A stretch of DNA of 64,000 nucleotides from Rhizobium sp. CCGE531 (GTDB taxonomy: Bacteria > Pseudomonadota > Alphaproteobacteria > Rhizobiales > Rhizobiaceae): contig NZ_CP032688.1 in the NCBI RefSeq assembly GCF_003627795.1, positions 62,001 through 126,000 of the forward strand, given 5' to 3'. Below the pieces are notes generated by a model that searched no databases, was not told the origin of the DNA, and worked only from the letters and a program-made list of their open reading frames with translations. Each line of letters begins with the position of its first letter. Position 1 is the stretch's first letter. A program made the position numbers and the translations under genes. Positions 8,942-17,500 of this stretch are shown piece after piece.

Positions 8942-9835
8942 GTGCTCAATGACCAAGCGCATCAGACTAAGTTGCCCTATTTCTATCCGTTCAAGTTCGG
9001 AACCGGCAAAATAACGGTGCTTTCGGACGGACCGTTGGAATTGGGCGACCCGCGGGAGAATTTCCTTGGGGTCGACGCGGCCACGGTGACGGAAATGCTC
9101 GACAGGAACTTCCTGTCCAGTTCGTCGGTAACCCTCGAGCAGAACATCCCGCTGGTCAAAATCAACGGAAAGACCATCCTGTTCGACACCGGGATGGGGA
9201 CGTCGAAGATTTTCGGGCCGACGACCGGCCGCTTGCTGAAAAGCATGCAGGAGGCAGGCATCGCCCCCTTGGAAGTCGATGCCGTGGTGTTGTCCCACGC
9301 ACACATCGACCACACCGGCGGACTTTGCGATCAGGACGGCAAGCTTAATTTTCCCAACGCGGAGATCTTCATAAGCGAAAGCGACTTCGATGACTGGACC
9401 GACGGAGGCAAGCTTGATGCCGGTTTCAAGGCTCAGGTGGAAAATGCCCGGAGAAACCTTCTTCCACACCGTGATCGGATAACGCATTTCGTGGACGGTC
9501 AGGAGTTCCTGCCGGGCGTGCACGCGGTGCACGCTCCAGGCCACACCTTGGGCCACTTCTGCTTCCTCATGCAGTCGGGCAGCGATCGGCTCTGCTTCCT
9601 CGGCGATCTGACCCATCATCATATCCTGTTGATGGAACGCCCGTGGATGGAGTTCAAGTACGACACCGATCCCAAGCTCTCGGCGCGCTCGCGCACCCGG
9701 GTGCTGGATATGCTCGCGACCGACCGCATACCCGTGATGTCCTATCACTTTGCGTGGCCCGGGCTCGGCAACGTTGCCCGGGAGCGGGAAGGCTTCCGCT
9801 ACGTACCCGCCGCCATGCAGATGCTCTCGAGATAG
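8942..9835 (+). CDS. Cytoplasmic MBL-fold metallohydrolase
   Basis: 297-residue metallo-beta-lactamase-fold hydrolase without a signal peptide. GTG start, preceded by GGGAGG at about 10 bases. The metal site is SHAHIDHTGG near residue 120, with GHTLGH and FLGDLTHH further on. It is a paralogue of the Tat-exported protein at 1416-2414, with matching motifs at the same spacing, so the pair may act on the same or related compounds on both sides of the membrane. First gene of an operon with the alcohol dehydrogenase 12 bases downstream and a third MBL protein, under the palindromic operator at 8884-8910. Substrate unknown. Confidence 0.9.
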   Translation: MLNDQAHQTKLPYFYPFKFGTGKITVLSDGPLELGDPRENFLGVDAATVTEMLDRNFLSSSSVTLEQNIPLVKINGKTILFDTGMGTSKIFGPTTGRLLKSMQEAGIAPLEVDAVVLSHAHIDHTGGLCDQDGKLNFPNAEIFISESDFDDWTDGGKLDAGFKAQVENARRNLLPHRDRITHFVDGQEFLPGVHAVHAPGHTLGHFCFLMQSGSDRLCFLGDLTHHHILLMERPWMEFKYDTDPKLSARSRTRVLDMLATDRIPVMSYHFAWPGLGNVAREREGFRYVPAAMQMLSR

Positions 9836-9847
9836 GAATAAACGACA

Positions 9848-10972
9848 ATGCAGATGAAATCAGTCATTCTCCGAGAGTCAGGGCTTCCCAAGCCGTATGC
9901 AAGTTCGCGACCTCTCAGTGTCGAGACCGTCGATCTGACGCCTCCTGGCAATCTTGAGGTCCTGGTCAAAATCAAGGCCGCTGGTGTGTGCCACTCCGAC
10001 CTGTCGGCGATAAATGGCGACCGACCCCGCCCGTTGCCTGTCGCGTTGGGGCATGAAGCGTCCGGCATTGTCGAAGAAATCGGACCCGGTGTCGATACAG
10101 TGAAGGTTGGCGATCACGTCGTGATGTCGTTCCTGCCCATCTGCGGACACTGCGATTACTGCGCGGGAGGACGCGCCAGCCTCTGTGAGCCGGGCTATCG
10201 CGCAAACGCCGCCGGGACATTGTTGAACGGTAGCAAGCATATCCGTCTTCGCGGCTACGATATCAACCATCACAGCGGCGTATCGGCGTTTTCGGAATAC
10301 GCGGTCGTGTCGGCGCATTCGGTCGTCAAGATCACCAAAGACGTGGACGTCACGATGGCGGCCCTGTTCGGATGCGCCGTCATGACAGGCGTCGGTGCCG
10401 TCGTGAACACATGTGGCGTGAAGCCGGGACAGTCGGTCGCCGTCATCGGCCTGGGAGGCGTGGGCTTGTCGGCGGTCCTTGGAGCGGTGGCCAGCGGGGC
10501 AAGCGATATCGTCGCCATCGATTTGATGCCGGAAAAGCTTGAGCTGGCTAGGTCGCTGGGCGCGACGCGTACCTTCCTGGCAACCTCGCCGGATGTGGTC
10601 GGCGAGGTCAAGGAAGCGACACGCGGGGGAGTGGACTACGCCATTGAAATGGCAGGATCGAGCAAAGCGTTCGAAACCGCTTATGGCACTACGCGGCGCG
10701 GCGGCACGACAGCCACAGCGGGTCTGGCCAATGTGAACACCAAATTCGAGATCTCGCCACTTCCTCTTGTCGGGGAAGAACGCATCATCAAAGGCAGCTA
10801 TATGGGATCCTGCGTGCCTTCGCGCGATGTTCCCCGTTATATCGACCTGTTCCTCAAAGGTCGGCTGCCCGTGGAGAGACTGCTGTCCAGCACTGGCCCG
10901 CTTGAGGAAATCAACGAGGCCTTCGACCGGCTGGACCGTGGCGAGGTGATTAGGCATCTGCTGGTACCCTGA
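9848..10972 (+). CDS. Zinc-dependent alcohol dehydrogenase
   Basis: 374-residue medium-chain dehydrogenase that oxidises an alcohol (or a hemithioacetal) with NAD(P). Catalytic zinc site CHSD near residue 38 and GHEASG near 62; structural zinc cysteines in CGHCDYCAGGRASLC; Rossmann motif GLGGVGLSAV. Length and the second zinc lobe fit the class III/aryl-alcohol type rather than the short Zn-less reductases. It is the second gene of the MBL-ADH-MBL operon, 12 bases after the first gene. It plausibly oxidises an alcohol produced by the hydrolases; the true substrate is not shown by sequence. Confidence 0.92.
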   Translation: MQMKSVILRESGLPKPYASSRPLSVETVDLTPPGNLEVLVKIKAAGVCHSDLSAINGDRPRPLPVALGHEASGIVEEIGPGVDTVKVGDHVVMSFLPICGHCDYCAGGRASLCEPGYRANAAGTLLNGSKHIRLRGYDINHHSGVSAFSEYAVVSAHSVVKITKDVDVTMAALFGCAVMTGVGAVVNTCGVKPGQSVAVIGLGGVGLSAVLGAVASGASDIVAIDLMPEKLELARSLGATRTFLATSPDVVGEVKEATRGGVDYAIEMAGSSKAFETAYGTTRRGGTTATAGLANVNTKFEISPLPLVGEERIIKGSYMGSCVPSRDVPRYIDLFLKGRLPVERLLSSTGPLEEINEAFDRLDRGEVIRHLLVP

Positions 10973-10993
10973 GTCTCAGCAAGGAGCGAGAAT

Positions 10994-11770
10994 TTGACCG
11001 ACTGGAAAGTCCTGGCGATACATTACGGCACTGCGGTTCGGCCCGTTGGCGAACTCGGCCTGGAAGCAGGAGATCCCCACGACGCCCCAGGCAGGATCGA
11101 GTATTTCGTTTGGTTGATCCGCCATGGGGAACGCCTGATCCTTGTTGACACCGGGTTTAGCCCGCAGGAGGCCCAAAGGCGCGGGAGGACCATGTTGATC
11201 CATCCGGTCGAAGCACTTGGCCAGCTCGGGATTTCCGCATCGTCCATTACCGACGTCGTCATCACGCATCTTCACTATGATCACGCGGGGAACCTTGCGG
11301 ACTTCCCCGAAGCCCTGTTCCACTTGCAGGATCGGGAGATGGCCTACGGTACAGGACGATGCATGTGCCATGATCGTCTTCGGCGTCCCTTTGCTGTGGA
11401 CGCCGTCGTCGCTGCGGTCCGCCTGACGTTTTCCGGCAGGATGCGCTTCCACGACGGGAACGGCGAGATTGTGGAGGGGCTCACCATCCATCTCGTCGGC
11501 GGACACTCCAGGGGCCTTCAGGTCGTGAGGCTGGATGATGGTGATGCCGTCGTCGTCATCGCATCGGACGCGCTCCATTTTCAACGTTATCTGGAGCACG
11601 ACGACGTCTTTCCACTTTTCGCCGATTACCCCGACGTACTGGAGGGATACCGAACTCTCCGTGAGCTTTCAGGACCGTCCGGAATACTCGTACCGGGCCA
11701 CGATCCCGCAGTCCTGACGGGTTTTCCATCGCTGTCATCCGATCTCGCGTTTGCTAAGGTTCTACGGTAA
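10994..11770 (+). CDS. MBL-fold hydrolase, N-acyl-homoserine-lactonase-like
   Basis: 258-residue MBL-fold protein, more distant from the other two in this window. Metal motif THLHYDHAGN near residue 92, with the later LVGGHSRG, ASDALH and PGHDP ligand-bearing motifs. Together with VDTGFSP this resembles the AttM/AiiB lactonase branch. The TTG start is chosen because AAGGAG lies 9 bases before it and no better ATG is near. Last gene of the operon starting at 8942. It could open a lactone in the catabolic pathway or quench acyl-homoserine lactones; context favours the former. Confidence 0.85.
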   Translation: MTDWKVLAIHYGTAVRPVGELGLEAGDPHDAPGRIEYFVWLIRHGERLILVDTGFSPQEAQRRGRTMLIHPVEALGQLGISASSITDVVITHLHYDHAGNLADFPEALFHLQDREMAYGTGRCMCHDRLRRPFAVDAVVAAVRLTFSGRMRFHDGNGEIVEGLTIHLVGGHSRGLQVVRLDDGDAVVVIASDALHFQRYLEHDDVFPLFADYPDVLEGYRTLRELSGPSGILVPGHDPAVLTGFPSLSSDLAFAKVLR

Positions 11771-11826
11771 TGGGGACGCTTGGAATGTCCGGTAAGAGAC
11801 CAGGCTAGGGTGTTCTTCGCTTTTGT

Positions 11827-11844
11827 CAGACAATCGGGTTGTCT
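11827..11844 (+). promoter_or_regulatory. Candidate operator upstream of GntR gene
   Basis: CAGACAATC (11827-11835) overlaps a perfect inverted repeat AGACAA-N5-TTGTCT (11828-11844). It shares the 9-bp core of the regional operator and suggests autoregulation of the GntR gene starting about 80 bases downstream. Confidence 0.6.
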
Positions 11845-11921
11845 CATCGGGATAACCCACCATATAGTACCATGACTTGCGCGGCCGGTTCCGGCCTTGG
11901 TAAAACGGACTTTTGGATCCG

Positions 11922-12611
11922 ATGGGTGATATGGATTTACAGATTGCACGGCAGAGTGCCACTTTGCGCACTCAGGTAGAAGATAAACTGCGGCAGGCGA
12001 TATCCAGCGGCCGTTTCAAGCCGGGTCAGCGCCTCGTTGAGCGAGAACTGTGCGAGTCGATCGGTGTCGGACGGACATCCATCCGCGAGGCGCTTCGACA
12101 ACTCGAGGCCGAGGGCCTTATTACCAGCTATCCGCACCGCGGTCCCGTCGTCAGCACTATCACGTACGAAGAAGCCGCTCAGCTCTACAGCGTCAGGGCT
12201 TTGCTCGAGAGCTACGCCGGAAAAGAATTCGCTGAAAACGGAACCGCCCAGGATATCCATACACTCAATGAGGCGGTTGCCGAGTTCGCCGAAGCCGCGG
12301 CGAGCGGCGGCGGGAGCAGGCTCATCAAGGCGAAAACCGCGTTCTACGACTGCCTGATGCAAGGGAGTGGAAACGTCTTCGTCAAGCAAATGCTGACATC
12401 GCTCCACAATCGGGTGACTCTCCTGCGCATGACGTCGATGACGCAGCCGGGGCGCTTGAACCACAGTGTGGAAGAGATAAAGGAGATCGCTGCGGCCATT
12501 ACTGACCGAAACGGAGCGAAAGCCGCCGCAGCCTGCAAGTACCACATCGATATGGCGGCTAAGGTCGCGCTGGACTACCTTCGTAAAACCTCCGAAAACG
12601 ACGGCGATTGA
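11922..12611 (+). CDS. GntR/FCD transcriptional regulator
   Basis: About 229 residues. N-terminal winged helix-turn-helix of the GntR family (KLRQAISSGRFKPGQRL, GVGRTSIREALRQLEAEGLI), then an all-helical FCD ligand domain. ATG at 11922 is used; an in-frame ATG at 11931 or TTG at 11913 are possible because no strong ribosome site is visible. It lies in the centre of the genes that carry the CAGACAATCTGTCAA element and has a version of it upstream, so it is the best candidate for the regulator of all of them. FCD proteins are usually repressors released by a small acid; the ligand here is unknown. Confidence 0.9.
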   Translation: MGDMDLQIARQSATLRTQVEDKLRQAISSGRFKPGQRLVERELCESIGVGRTSIREALRQLEAEGLITSYPHRGPVVSTITYEEAAQLYSVRALLESYAGKEFAENGTAQDIHTLNEAVAEFAEAAASGGGSRLIKAKTAFYDCLMQGSGNVFVKQMLTSLHNRVTLLRMTSMTQPGRLNHSVEEIKEIAAAITDRNGAKAAAACKYHIDMAAKVALDYLRKTSENDGD

Positions 12612-12631
12612 AGAAGCGGCAACGCCCGGTA

Positions 12632-12660
12632 TTGACAGATTGTCTGATAATCTGCTTATT
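12632..12660 (+). promoter_or_regulatory. Promoter with operator between -35 and -10
   Basis: TTGACA (12632-12637), 17-base spacer, CTTATT (12655-12660). The spacer and -35 contain TTGACAGATTGTCTG, the exact reverse complement of the regional 15-mer, and an inverted repeat CAGATT-N7-AATCTG. A bound repressor would block RNA polymerase. Confidence 0.78.
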
Positions 12661-12719
12661 CGAAGTCATGGCGCTGCCGACGCGTGCGGCCTGGCGCTCG
12701 TTCGAACAGGGAGGTTGCT

Positions 12720-13952
12720 TTGGGCACTTTTAATGAATTGCGGTCCCGCATGGCGGAGGCTCTCGGGGATCAGGAATTGCCCCGGCTCACGCCAGACCTG
12801 ACGATGAGCATAGCCTTCTACGTTGGCGATCAGATGATCACCCTCAATTTCGCTGAAGGCGAGGCGGCGATCTTGGGGGAAAGCTTTGACCCCCAGGTGA
12901 TAGTGAGGGCCGCTCCGGACGCATGGGAGCAGGTTTTGATGACGCCGCCGCCGGCGACCTTTCATTCCTTTACGGCGTTGCAGCTTGCAAATCCTCTCTT
13001 CGAGATCGCCGGCTCACCGCTCGCCCTCGCGAAAGCACGCCCGGCCCTGGAGCGGGTGTTCGAGCTCGTCGTCACGTCCCCCGAGATGAAAGCGGAGCGT
13101 GCGCAACGCGACCTGCGTCAAATCCGGGGGCAGTATGCCGTCGTCGATATCGATGACATCCCCCATGAAATATATTATGAAGAAGCAGGCGAGGGGGTGC
13201 CGGTCCTGTTTCTTCACACCGCCGGAGCAGATAGCCGCCAATTCATGCCTCAATTGGCGGACACCGAGCTTGCGAAAAACTACAGGCTGATCGCGGTTGA
13301 CCTACCATTCCACGGTCGGTCCATGCCGCCGCTGACATGGGACGGAGCACCCTACAAGCTCACGGCATCGCTCTACCTGAAATGGTGCACGGCCATACTC
13401 GAACAGGTCGTTCGCGAAAAGGCGATTGTCGCGGGTGGGTCCATGGGCGCGGCAATGTCGCTGGTTCTCGCCGCGGAACGACCGGAGCATATCCTCGGAA
13501 TCGTGGCGATCGAGCCACCTTTCCGCTCCAAGGGACGCCGGAACCCATACCAGCACAACGTGAACGTACACGGCTCACTTCATAACTCGGCGTATGTCAG
13601 AGGGATCATGAGCCCGCTTAGCCCCGCAGGGGAGCGCAGGAGGTCAAGCTGGATCTATTCGCAGGGAGCACCCGGAGTTTACCCAGGCGATCTTTCCTTC
13701 TACAGCGACGAGTTCGACGGAGCAGTGACAGCTCCCCGTATTGACCCATCACGCACCCCGGTGGCGCTGCTCTCGGGCGACTATGACTACTCAGCCACGC
13801 CGGCCGACGGTGTCAAGCTCGCCGAACTTATTCCGGGATGCCTCCACCTGGTCATGGGCGGTCTGGGTCACTTTCCAATGTGCGAACACCCGAATTTCTT
13901 CCGGAGCTATCTTGTAAAAGGGCTCGAGTTCGTCCGGCAAGCGGCGCGCTAA
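12720..13952 (+). CDS. Alpha/beta hydrolase with N-terminal extension
   Basis: 410-residue protein. The TTG at 12720 is preferred since GGGAGG lies 5 bases before it; an upstream GTG at 12684 lacks one. Residues 1-140 form an extra domain with LNFAEGEAAIL, resembling an SCP2/sterol-carrier-type fold by its pattern, though this is not certain. The hydrolase domain follows: FLHTAG oxyanion loop, DLPFHGRS, nucleophile elbow GGSMGAAMS (serine), acid in SGDYDYSA and histidine in GLGHFPMCEHP, a complete catalytic triad. It has its own operator-controlled promoter. RutD in the pyrimidine pathway is also an alpha/beta hydrolase beside a RutA enzyme, so a similar step is possible here, but it is inference. 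Confidence 0.86.
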   Translation: MGTFNELRSRMAEALGDQELPRLTPDLTMSIAFYVGDQMITLNFAEGEAAILGESFDPQVIVRAAPDAWEQVLMTPPPATFHSFTALQLANPLFEIAGSPLALAKARPALERVFELVVTSPEMKAERAQRDLRQIRGQYAVVDIDDIPHEIYYEEAGEGVPVLFLHTAGADSRQFMPQLADTELAKNYRLIAVDLPFHGRSMPPLTWDGAPYKLTASLYLKWCTAILEQVVREKAIVAGGSMGAAMSLVLAAERPEHILGIVAIEPPFRSKGRRNPYQHNVNVHGSLHNSAYVRGIMSPLSPAGERRRSSWIYSQGAPGVYPGDLSFYSDEFDGAVTAPRIDPSRTPVALLSGDYDYSATPADGVKLAELIPGCLHLVMGGLGHFPMCEHPNFFRSYLVKGLEFVRQAAR

Positions 13953-14292
13953 GCGGTCGGACTGACTCTGGTCGCCCGGTGCAGAACGCCGGGCGATCGA
14001 ATGCGAAAGTAGGCTAACGCATAACCCGGCTCTGCAATTGGCGTCCCGGCGATGACGCAGGCGGCATCCCTCCCGCGCTCCCGAAAAATTCCCGCTTATC
14101 TGGCTGAAGGATCAGGCGCGGCGAGGCGCCTATAAAGGGCTGTAGCGACGTTTCATCGCAGGATTGTGATCACGCAGCCTCGCGCGTGATCTCTATCATT
14201 TCCCACCGCGGTCTCTGAGTTTCCGACACGTCGTGCCACAGTAAAAATGCCTCCCGGGGTCAAGGCGAAGGCACCCGTCAGCACCGATGTGC
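13953..14292. other. Convergent intergenic gap
   Basis: 340 bases between two genes whose 3' ends face each other. It contains one GC hairpin at 13972-13996. No supported gene was found, and the remaining bases show nothing I can name. Confidence 0.5.
13972..13996 (+). terminator. Hairpin after alpha/beta hydrolase gene
   Basis: Inverted repeat TCGCCCGG / CCGGGCGA with a 9-base loop, 20 bases after the stop. No T-run follows, so termination strength is uncertain. Confidence 0.5.
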
Positions 14293-15060
14293 TTAGCGCA
14301 CCAGGTGGTTCCCGATCGACGATCCTCCGTCGACGGTGAGAATGCTTCCGGTCGCAAACCGCGAGCGGTCCGAAGCGAGGAAAAGCATCGCCTCCGCGAT
14401 CTCTTCCGGGTTCCCCATCCGGTGTAGGGCTGCACGGGCGTTGAAGTCCTCCCGCAGGGCTTGCGGGTCTGCCGCTTCGGCGAAAATCTTGGTGAAGTAG
14501 GGCGAGTCGATCGTTCCGGGGGCGACAGCGTTGACGCGGATCCCGTCCTTTGCGTGGTCCAGCGCCATGGCTCTCGTGAGTGCCGAGATCGCGCCTTTCG
14601 ACGCCACGTAGGCCGTGCGGTTAGCGATGGCTGACACTGCCGTGTATGAGGTCGTGTTAATAATCGATCCGCTGCCCTGTTCCGCCATAATCGGAACGAC
14701 GTATTTCGAGCAGAGGAAGATCCCCTTCACGTTCACCGCCATGATCCGGTCCCAGTCGGATTCGGCGATGGTCGTGACGTTTCCGGTCATTCCGAACCCC
14801 GCGTTATTGACGAGAACGTCAATACGCCCCCATTTTTCCTTAACCGACCTGACCAACGCCTCGACTTCGGCGGACGAAGACACATCGGCTTTTAACGCGA
14901 TCGCATCTGTTCCGAGGTCTCGGGCGACGTCTCGCGCGGCATCGATGTTGACGTCGACGACGCCGACCTTAGCGCCCTGGCGCGCAAACAGTTCAGCTGT
15001 TGCGCGCCCGATCCCGCTGCCAGCCCCGGTTACCACACATACTTTCGATTCCAGATCCAT
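14293..15060 (-). CDS. Short-chain dehydrogenase/reductase
   Basis: 255-residue classical SDR that oxidises or reduces a hydroxyl/keto group with NAD(P). Cofactor motif TGAGSGIG near residue 12, NNAG near 89, catalytic YVASK near 155, and the usual PG element with VNAVAPGTI after it. The ATG at 15060 follows GAGGAGACGATT, a good ribosome site; the longer frame upstream runs through the promoter and is not used. It is transcribed divergently from the flavin reductase operon, and the exact operator 15-mer at 15100-15114 lies 40 bases before its start, so the two sides are co-regulated. Confidence 0.92.
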   Translation of the reverse strand: MDLESKVCVVTGAGSGIGRATAELFARQGAKVGVVDVNIDAARDVARDLGTDAIALKADVSSSAEVEALVRSVKEKWGRIDVLVNNAGFGMTGNVTTIAESDWDRIMAVNVKGIFLCSKYVVPIMAEQGSGSIINTTSYTAVSAIANRTAYVASKGAISALTRAMALDHAKDGIRVNAVAPGTIDSPYFTKIFAEAADPQALREDFNARAALHRMGNPEEIAEAMLFLASDRSRFATGSILTVDGGSSIGNHLVR

Positions 15061-15099
15061 AATCGTCTCCTCTTTCAATGCCCCGAGAAAACATTTTCG

Positions 15100-15159
15100 C
15101 AGACAATCTGTCAATGACGAATAAAACGTGTTGACAGATTGTCTGCTAATCTGCTTATC
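15100..15159. promoter_or_regulatory. Divergent promoters with two exact operator copies
   Basis: CAGACAATCTGTCAA at 15100-15114 and its reverse complement at 15131-15145 are both exact. To the right, TTGACA (15131-15136), 17 bases and CTTATC (15154-15159) form a promoter for the flavin reductase operon, with CAGATT-N7-AATCTG in the spacer. To the left, TTGACA read on the minus strand (15113-15108) faces the SDR gene, with a weaker -10. Confidence 0.8.
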
Positions 15160-15190
15160 TTGGGCTACCGAAAGACTTGGGGAGGTAACC

Positions 15191-15700
15191 ATGGCTGGTG
15201 CTGAAATAGCAGCGCAAGCGGCGTTCAAGACCGCTTTACGCCGGTTCACATCGACAATTTGCCTGATCACGACGGAATGGGAAGGTGCCCGTTACGGCAT
15301 GGCTGCAACTGCCGTCCAATCGGTGACGGCTGACCCGCCGACCCTCCTGGTTTGCATCAACCAATCTGCTTCGATCAGCGGCCCGCTCAAGCTGGCGGGA
15401 AAATTCGCGGTCAACATGCTGCATCTAAGCCATGCGCCTTTGGTTCCGCTGTTCAGTGGAAAACTGAAGGGAGAGGAGAGGTTCGCGCATGGTGGGTGGA
15501 TCACGGCTGGCGGAGTTCCCATCCTTGGCGACGCCCAGGCCGCATTCGTTTGCAGCCTCAACTCCGCCGTTACCGTCGGCACCCATGACGTCGTTCTCGG
15601 CGAAGTGGTCGAGGCCCGGTTTATCGAGAATATTGCCCCACTCCTCTACGAGGATGGGAAATTGGTTAGATCGGCCGCGCTGATCGATGCTGCCGCCTGA
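15191..15700 (+). CDS. Flavin reductase (RutF/HpaC-like)
   Basis: 169-residue flavin reductase of the small FMN-binding split-barrel family. It supplies reduced flavin to a two-component monooxygenase. Family features include RFTSTICLITT near the start, AATAVQSVTADPPTLLVCIN in the flavin-binding part and FAVNML. ATG at 15191 follows GGAGGTAACC. It is the first gene of an operon with the CMD protein and the RutA-like monooxygenase (16248-17372), its obvious partner, as RutF is for RutA. Expression should follow the operator at 15131-15159. Confidence 0.9.
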   Translation: MAGAEIAAQAAFKTALRRFTSTICLITTEWEGARYGMAATAVQSVTADPPTLLVCINQSASISGPLKLAGKFAVNMLHLSHAPLVPLFSGKLKGEERFAHGGWITAGGVPILGDAQAAFVCSLNSAVTVGTHDVVLGEVVEARFIENIAPLLYEDGKLVRSAALIDAAA

Positions 15701-15772
15701 AACGTCTGGCCGAGCTTTTCGGCCTGTGACATCCACCAAATGCCCTTGGGCCGATAATGAGGAGTTTGATCC

Positions 15773-16192
15773 GTGACTATTGCCACCGATGTGAAATCGC
15801 AAGTGAATGGGCGTCCCGTCAGTGAACGGTTCGAAAAGGGTCTGCAGACCCGTCGGGAGGTTCTCGGCGGTGCATATGTCGACGCTTCGGTAAACAAGGC
15901 GACCGAGTTCAACTGGCCGATGCAGGAGCTTGTCACCGAGTATTGCTGGAACGAGATCTGGAACAGGCCGGGCCTCGACCGCCGTTCGCGCAGCCTTCTC
16001 AATCTTGGCATGATTTCCGCCCTTAACCGCCCCCACGAGTTGAAGCTGCACGTTCGCGGCGCGATCAATAACGGTCTCAGCAAGGACGAGCTTCGCGAAG
16101 TCTTCCTTCAGGTCGCGATCTATTGCGGCGTGCCGGCGGCGATCGACAGTTTCCGCGTCGCGCAGGAAGTCTTCGAGGACATGGGCATCTAA
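15773..16192 (+). CDS. Carboxymuconolactone-decarboxylase-family protein
   Basis: 139-residue member of the CMD/AhpD fold family. Seen: the EYCWNEIWNRPGLDRRSRSL segment and the HELKLHVRGAINNG and EVFLQVAIYCGVPAA helices typical of 4-carboxymuconolactone decarboxylase-like proteins. It lacks the CxxC of AhpD peroxidase-type members, so decarboxylase or lactone-type chemistry is more likely than disulphide reduction. GTG start with GAGGAG upstream. It sits between flavin reductase and monooxygenase genes in one operon, so it probably works on the product of the oxidation; exact reaction unknown. Confidence 0.85.
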   Translation: MTIATDVKSQVNGRPVSERFEKGLQTRREVLGGAYVDASVNKATEFNWPMQELVTEYCWNEIWNRPGLDRRSRSLLNLGMISALNRPHELKLHVRGAINNGLSKDELREVFLQVAIYCGVPAAIDSFRVAQEVFEDMGI

Positions 16193-16247
16193 TCGGTGCC
16201 CGGCTTTCGGGCCGGGAACACACCTACTCTGTGGAGGAGACTTCAAT

Positions 16248-17372
16248 ATGACGACCAGCGATGATTTCCGTGCCGCCGGAAACCCTATGTTTAACGGCAA
16301 CAAGCTGAAGCTTGGCGTATTTGGAACAAATTGTTCGAGCGCATGCGCCATCACCACCGCGGAATCAACGTTCGAACCGACCTTCGAACACAATGTCGAA
16401 ATTGCCAAAAAGCTCGAAGCTGCCGGATGGGAATGCATGGTGCCGATCGCCCGGTGGCGCGGTTTCGGCGGGCCGACGAACTTCAACGGCGTGAACATGG
16501 ACACGTTCACGTGGGCCGCGGCCCTGGCTGCCGTGACCACGAAGCTGCAGTTTTTCTCCACGACGCATATCCCGACCCTGAACCCGATCGTCGCGACGAA
16601 GATGGCAACGACGATCGACAATATTTCGAAGGGCCGATACGGCCTGAACCTGGTGACGGGTTGGTTTACTCCGGAAATGGAGATGTTCGGCGTTCCGATG
16701 ATGGAACACGACACCCGCTACGAATATGCCACGGAATGGATGGAAATCGTTGACACTCTGTGGAAGAAGAACGGGGTGACCTATGACGGCCAGTTCCTCA
16801 AGGTGAAAGACGCGTTCAGCGAGCCGAAGCCCTTTAACAAGGAGACGGGCCGCCCGGTCCTCATCTGCGCCGGTTCCTCGGGCAAGGGCCTGCACTTCAC
16901 CGCGAAGTTCTGCGACTTCAACTTCGGCTTCATGCAGGACATGGAATCGGGCGCAGCCTGGGTGAAGAAGGTGAAGGAACTGGCTCGCGAGGAATACAAA
17001 CGCGAACTCGGAACCTTCACCGCGTGCCCGGTCGTCGTTCGCGAGACCGAAAAGGAAGCTCGGGACTACTATGACTACTACGTGAACCAGAAGGGCGACT
17101 GGGAAGCCTGCGAAAACATCTGCGAGGTTCTTCAGGTTCAGTCACAGAACCACTCGGAGGAGATGTACCAGAAGTTCAAAGAACGCTTTATCGCTGGCTG
17201 GGGCGGCTACCCGATCGTCGGAACGCCGGAACAGGTCGCCGACAAGCTCGTCGCATTGAGCAATACGGGCGTCGACGGCGCGCTTCTCACAATGGTCGAC
17301 TACAACGAAGAACTGCCGTTCTTCAACGACCGCGTCATGCCCCTGCTGAAACAGGCTGGCCTCAGGAACTAA
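16248..17372 (+). CDS. RutA-like flavin-dependent monooxygenase (LLM class)
   Basis: 374-residue bacterial-luciferase-like monooxygenase using reduced FMN and oxygen. The N-terminal LKLGVFGTNCSS, the RGFGGPTNFN segment, TTIDNISKGRYGLNLVTGW and the YEYATEWMEIVDTLW helix parallel the RutA/DszA/SfnG group. RutA opens the uracil ring; SfnG and DszA cleave C-S bonds, so the substrate could be an N-heterocycle, a sulfone or another small ring. ATG with GTGGAGGAG upstream. The flavin reductase two genes before it is the likely partner. Not uracil-specific RutA itself: no RutB, RutC, RutE or RutG is present in the window. Confidence 0.9.
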   Translation: MTTSDDFRAAGNPMFNGNKLKLGVFGTNCSSACAITTAESTFEPTFEHNVEIAKKLEAAGWECMVPIARWRGFGGPTNFNGVNMDTFTWAAALAAVTTKLQFFSTTHIPTLNPIVATKMATTIDNISKGRYGLNLVTGWFTPEMEMFGVPMMEHDTRYEYATEWMEIVDTLWKKNGVTYDGQFLKVKDAFSEPKPFNKETGRPVLICAGSSGKGLHFTAKFCDFNFGFMQDMESGAAWVKKVKELAREEYKRELGTFTACPVVVRETEKEARDYYDYYVNQKGDWEACENICEVLQVQSQNHSEEMYQKFKERFIAGWGGYPIVGTPEQVADKLVALSNTGVDGALLTMVDYNEELPFFNDRVMPLLKQAGLRN

Positions 17373-17379
17373 CCGTTCC

Positions 17380-17459
17380 GCGGGCGGCGCAAGCCGCCCG
17401 CCACCAATCCGAAATCGAAACACGTTTCACTAATTCCGTGGCTCGACGCCAACGGCGTC
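17380..17459 (+). terminator. Two intercistronic hairpins before the binding-protein gene
   Basis: A perfect 9-bp hairpin GCGGGCGGC / GCCGCCCGC with GCAA loop at 17380-17401, then GACGCC / GGCGTC at 17445-17459. Without T-runs these may be partial terminators or mRNA-stabilising ends that set different levels of monooxygenase and binding protein. Confidence 0.5.
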
Positions 17460-17500
17460 AACTGCTGTAGCGGATGCAAAGAGGGGAGGAGACCCTACAC

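Noticed and set aside
9878..10957. 359-residue minus-strand frame opposite the alcohol dehydrogenase
   Set aside because: It mirrors a gene with complete catalytic motifs and shows no motif of its own.
15425..16714. 429-residue frame on the minus strand
   Set aside because: It lies antisense to the flavin reductase, CMD and monooxygenase genes, has no ribosome site or family features, and its composition is that of a shadow frame.
16248..17372. True RutA (uracil monooxygenase) assignment
   Set aside because: Motifs fit the RutA/SfnG/DszA group, but the diagnostic Rut partners are absent, so no specific gene symbol is given.
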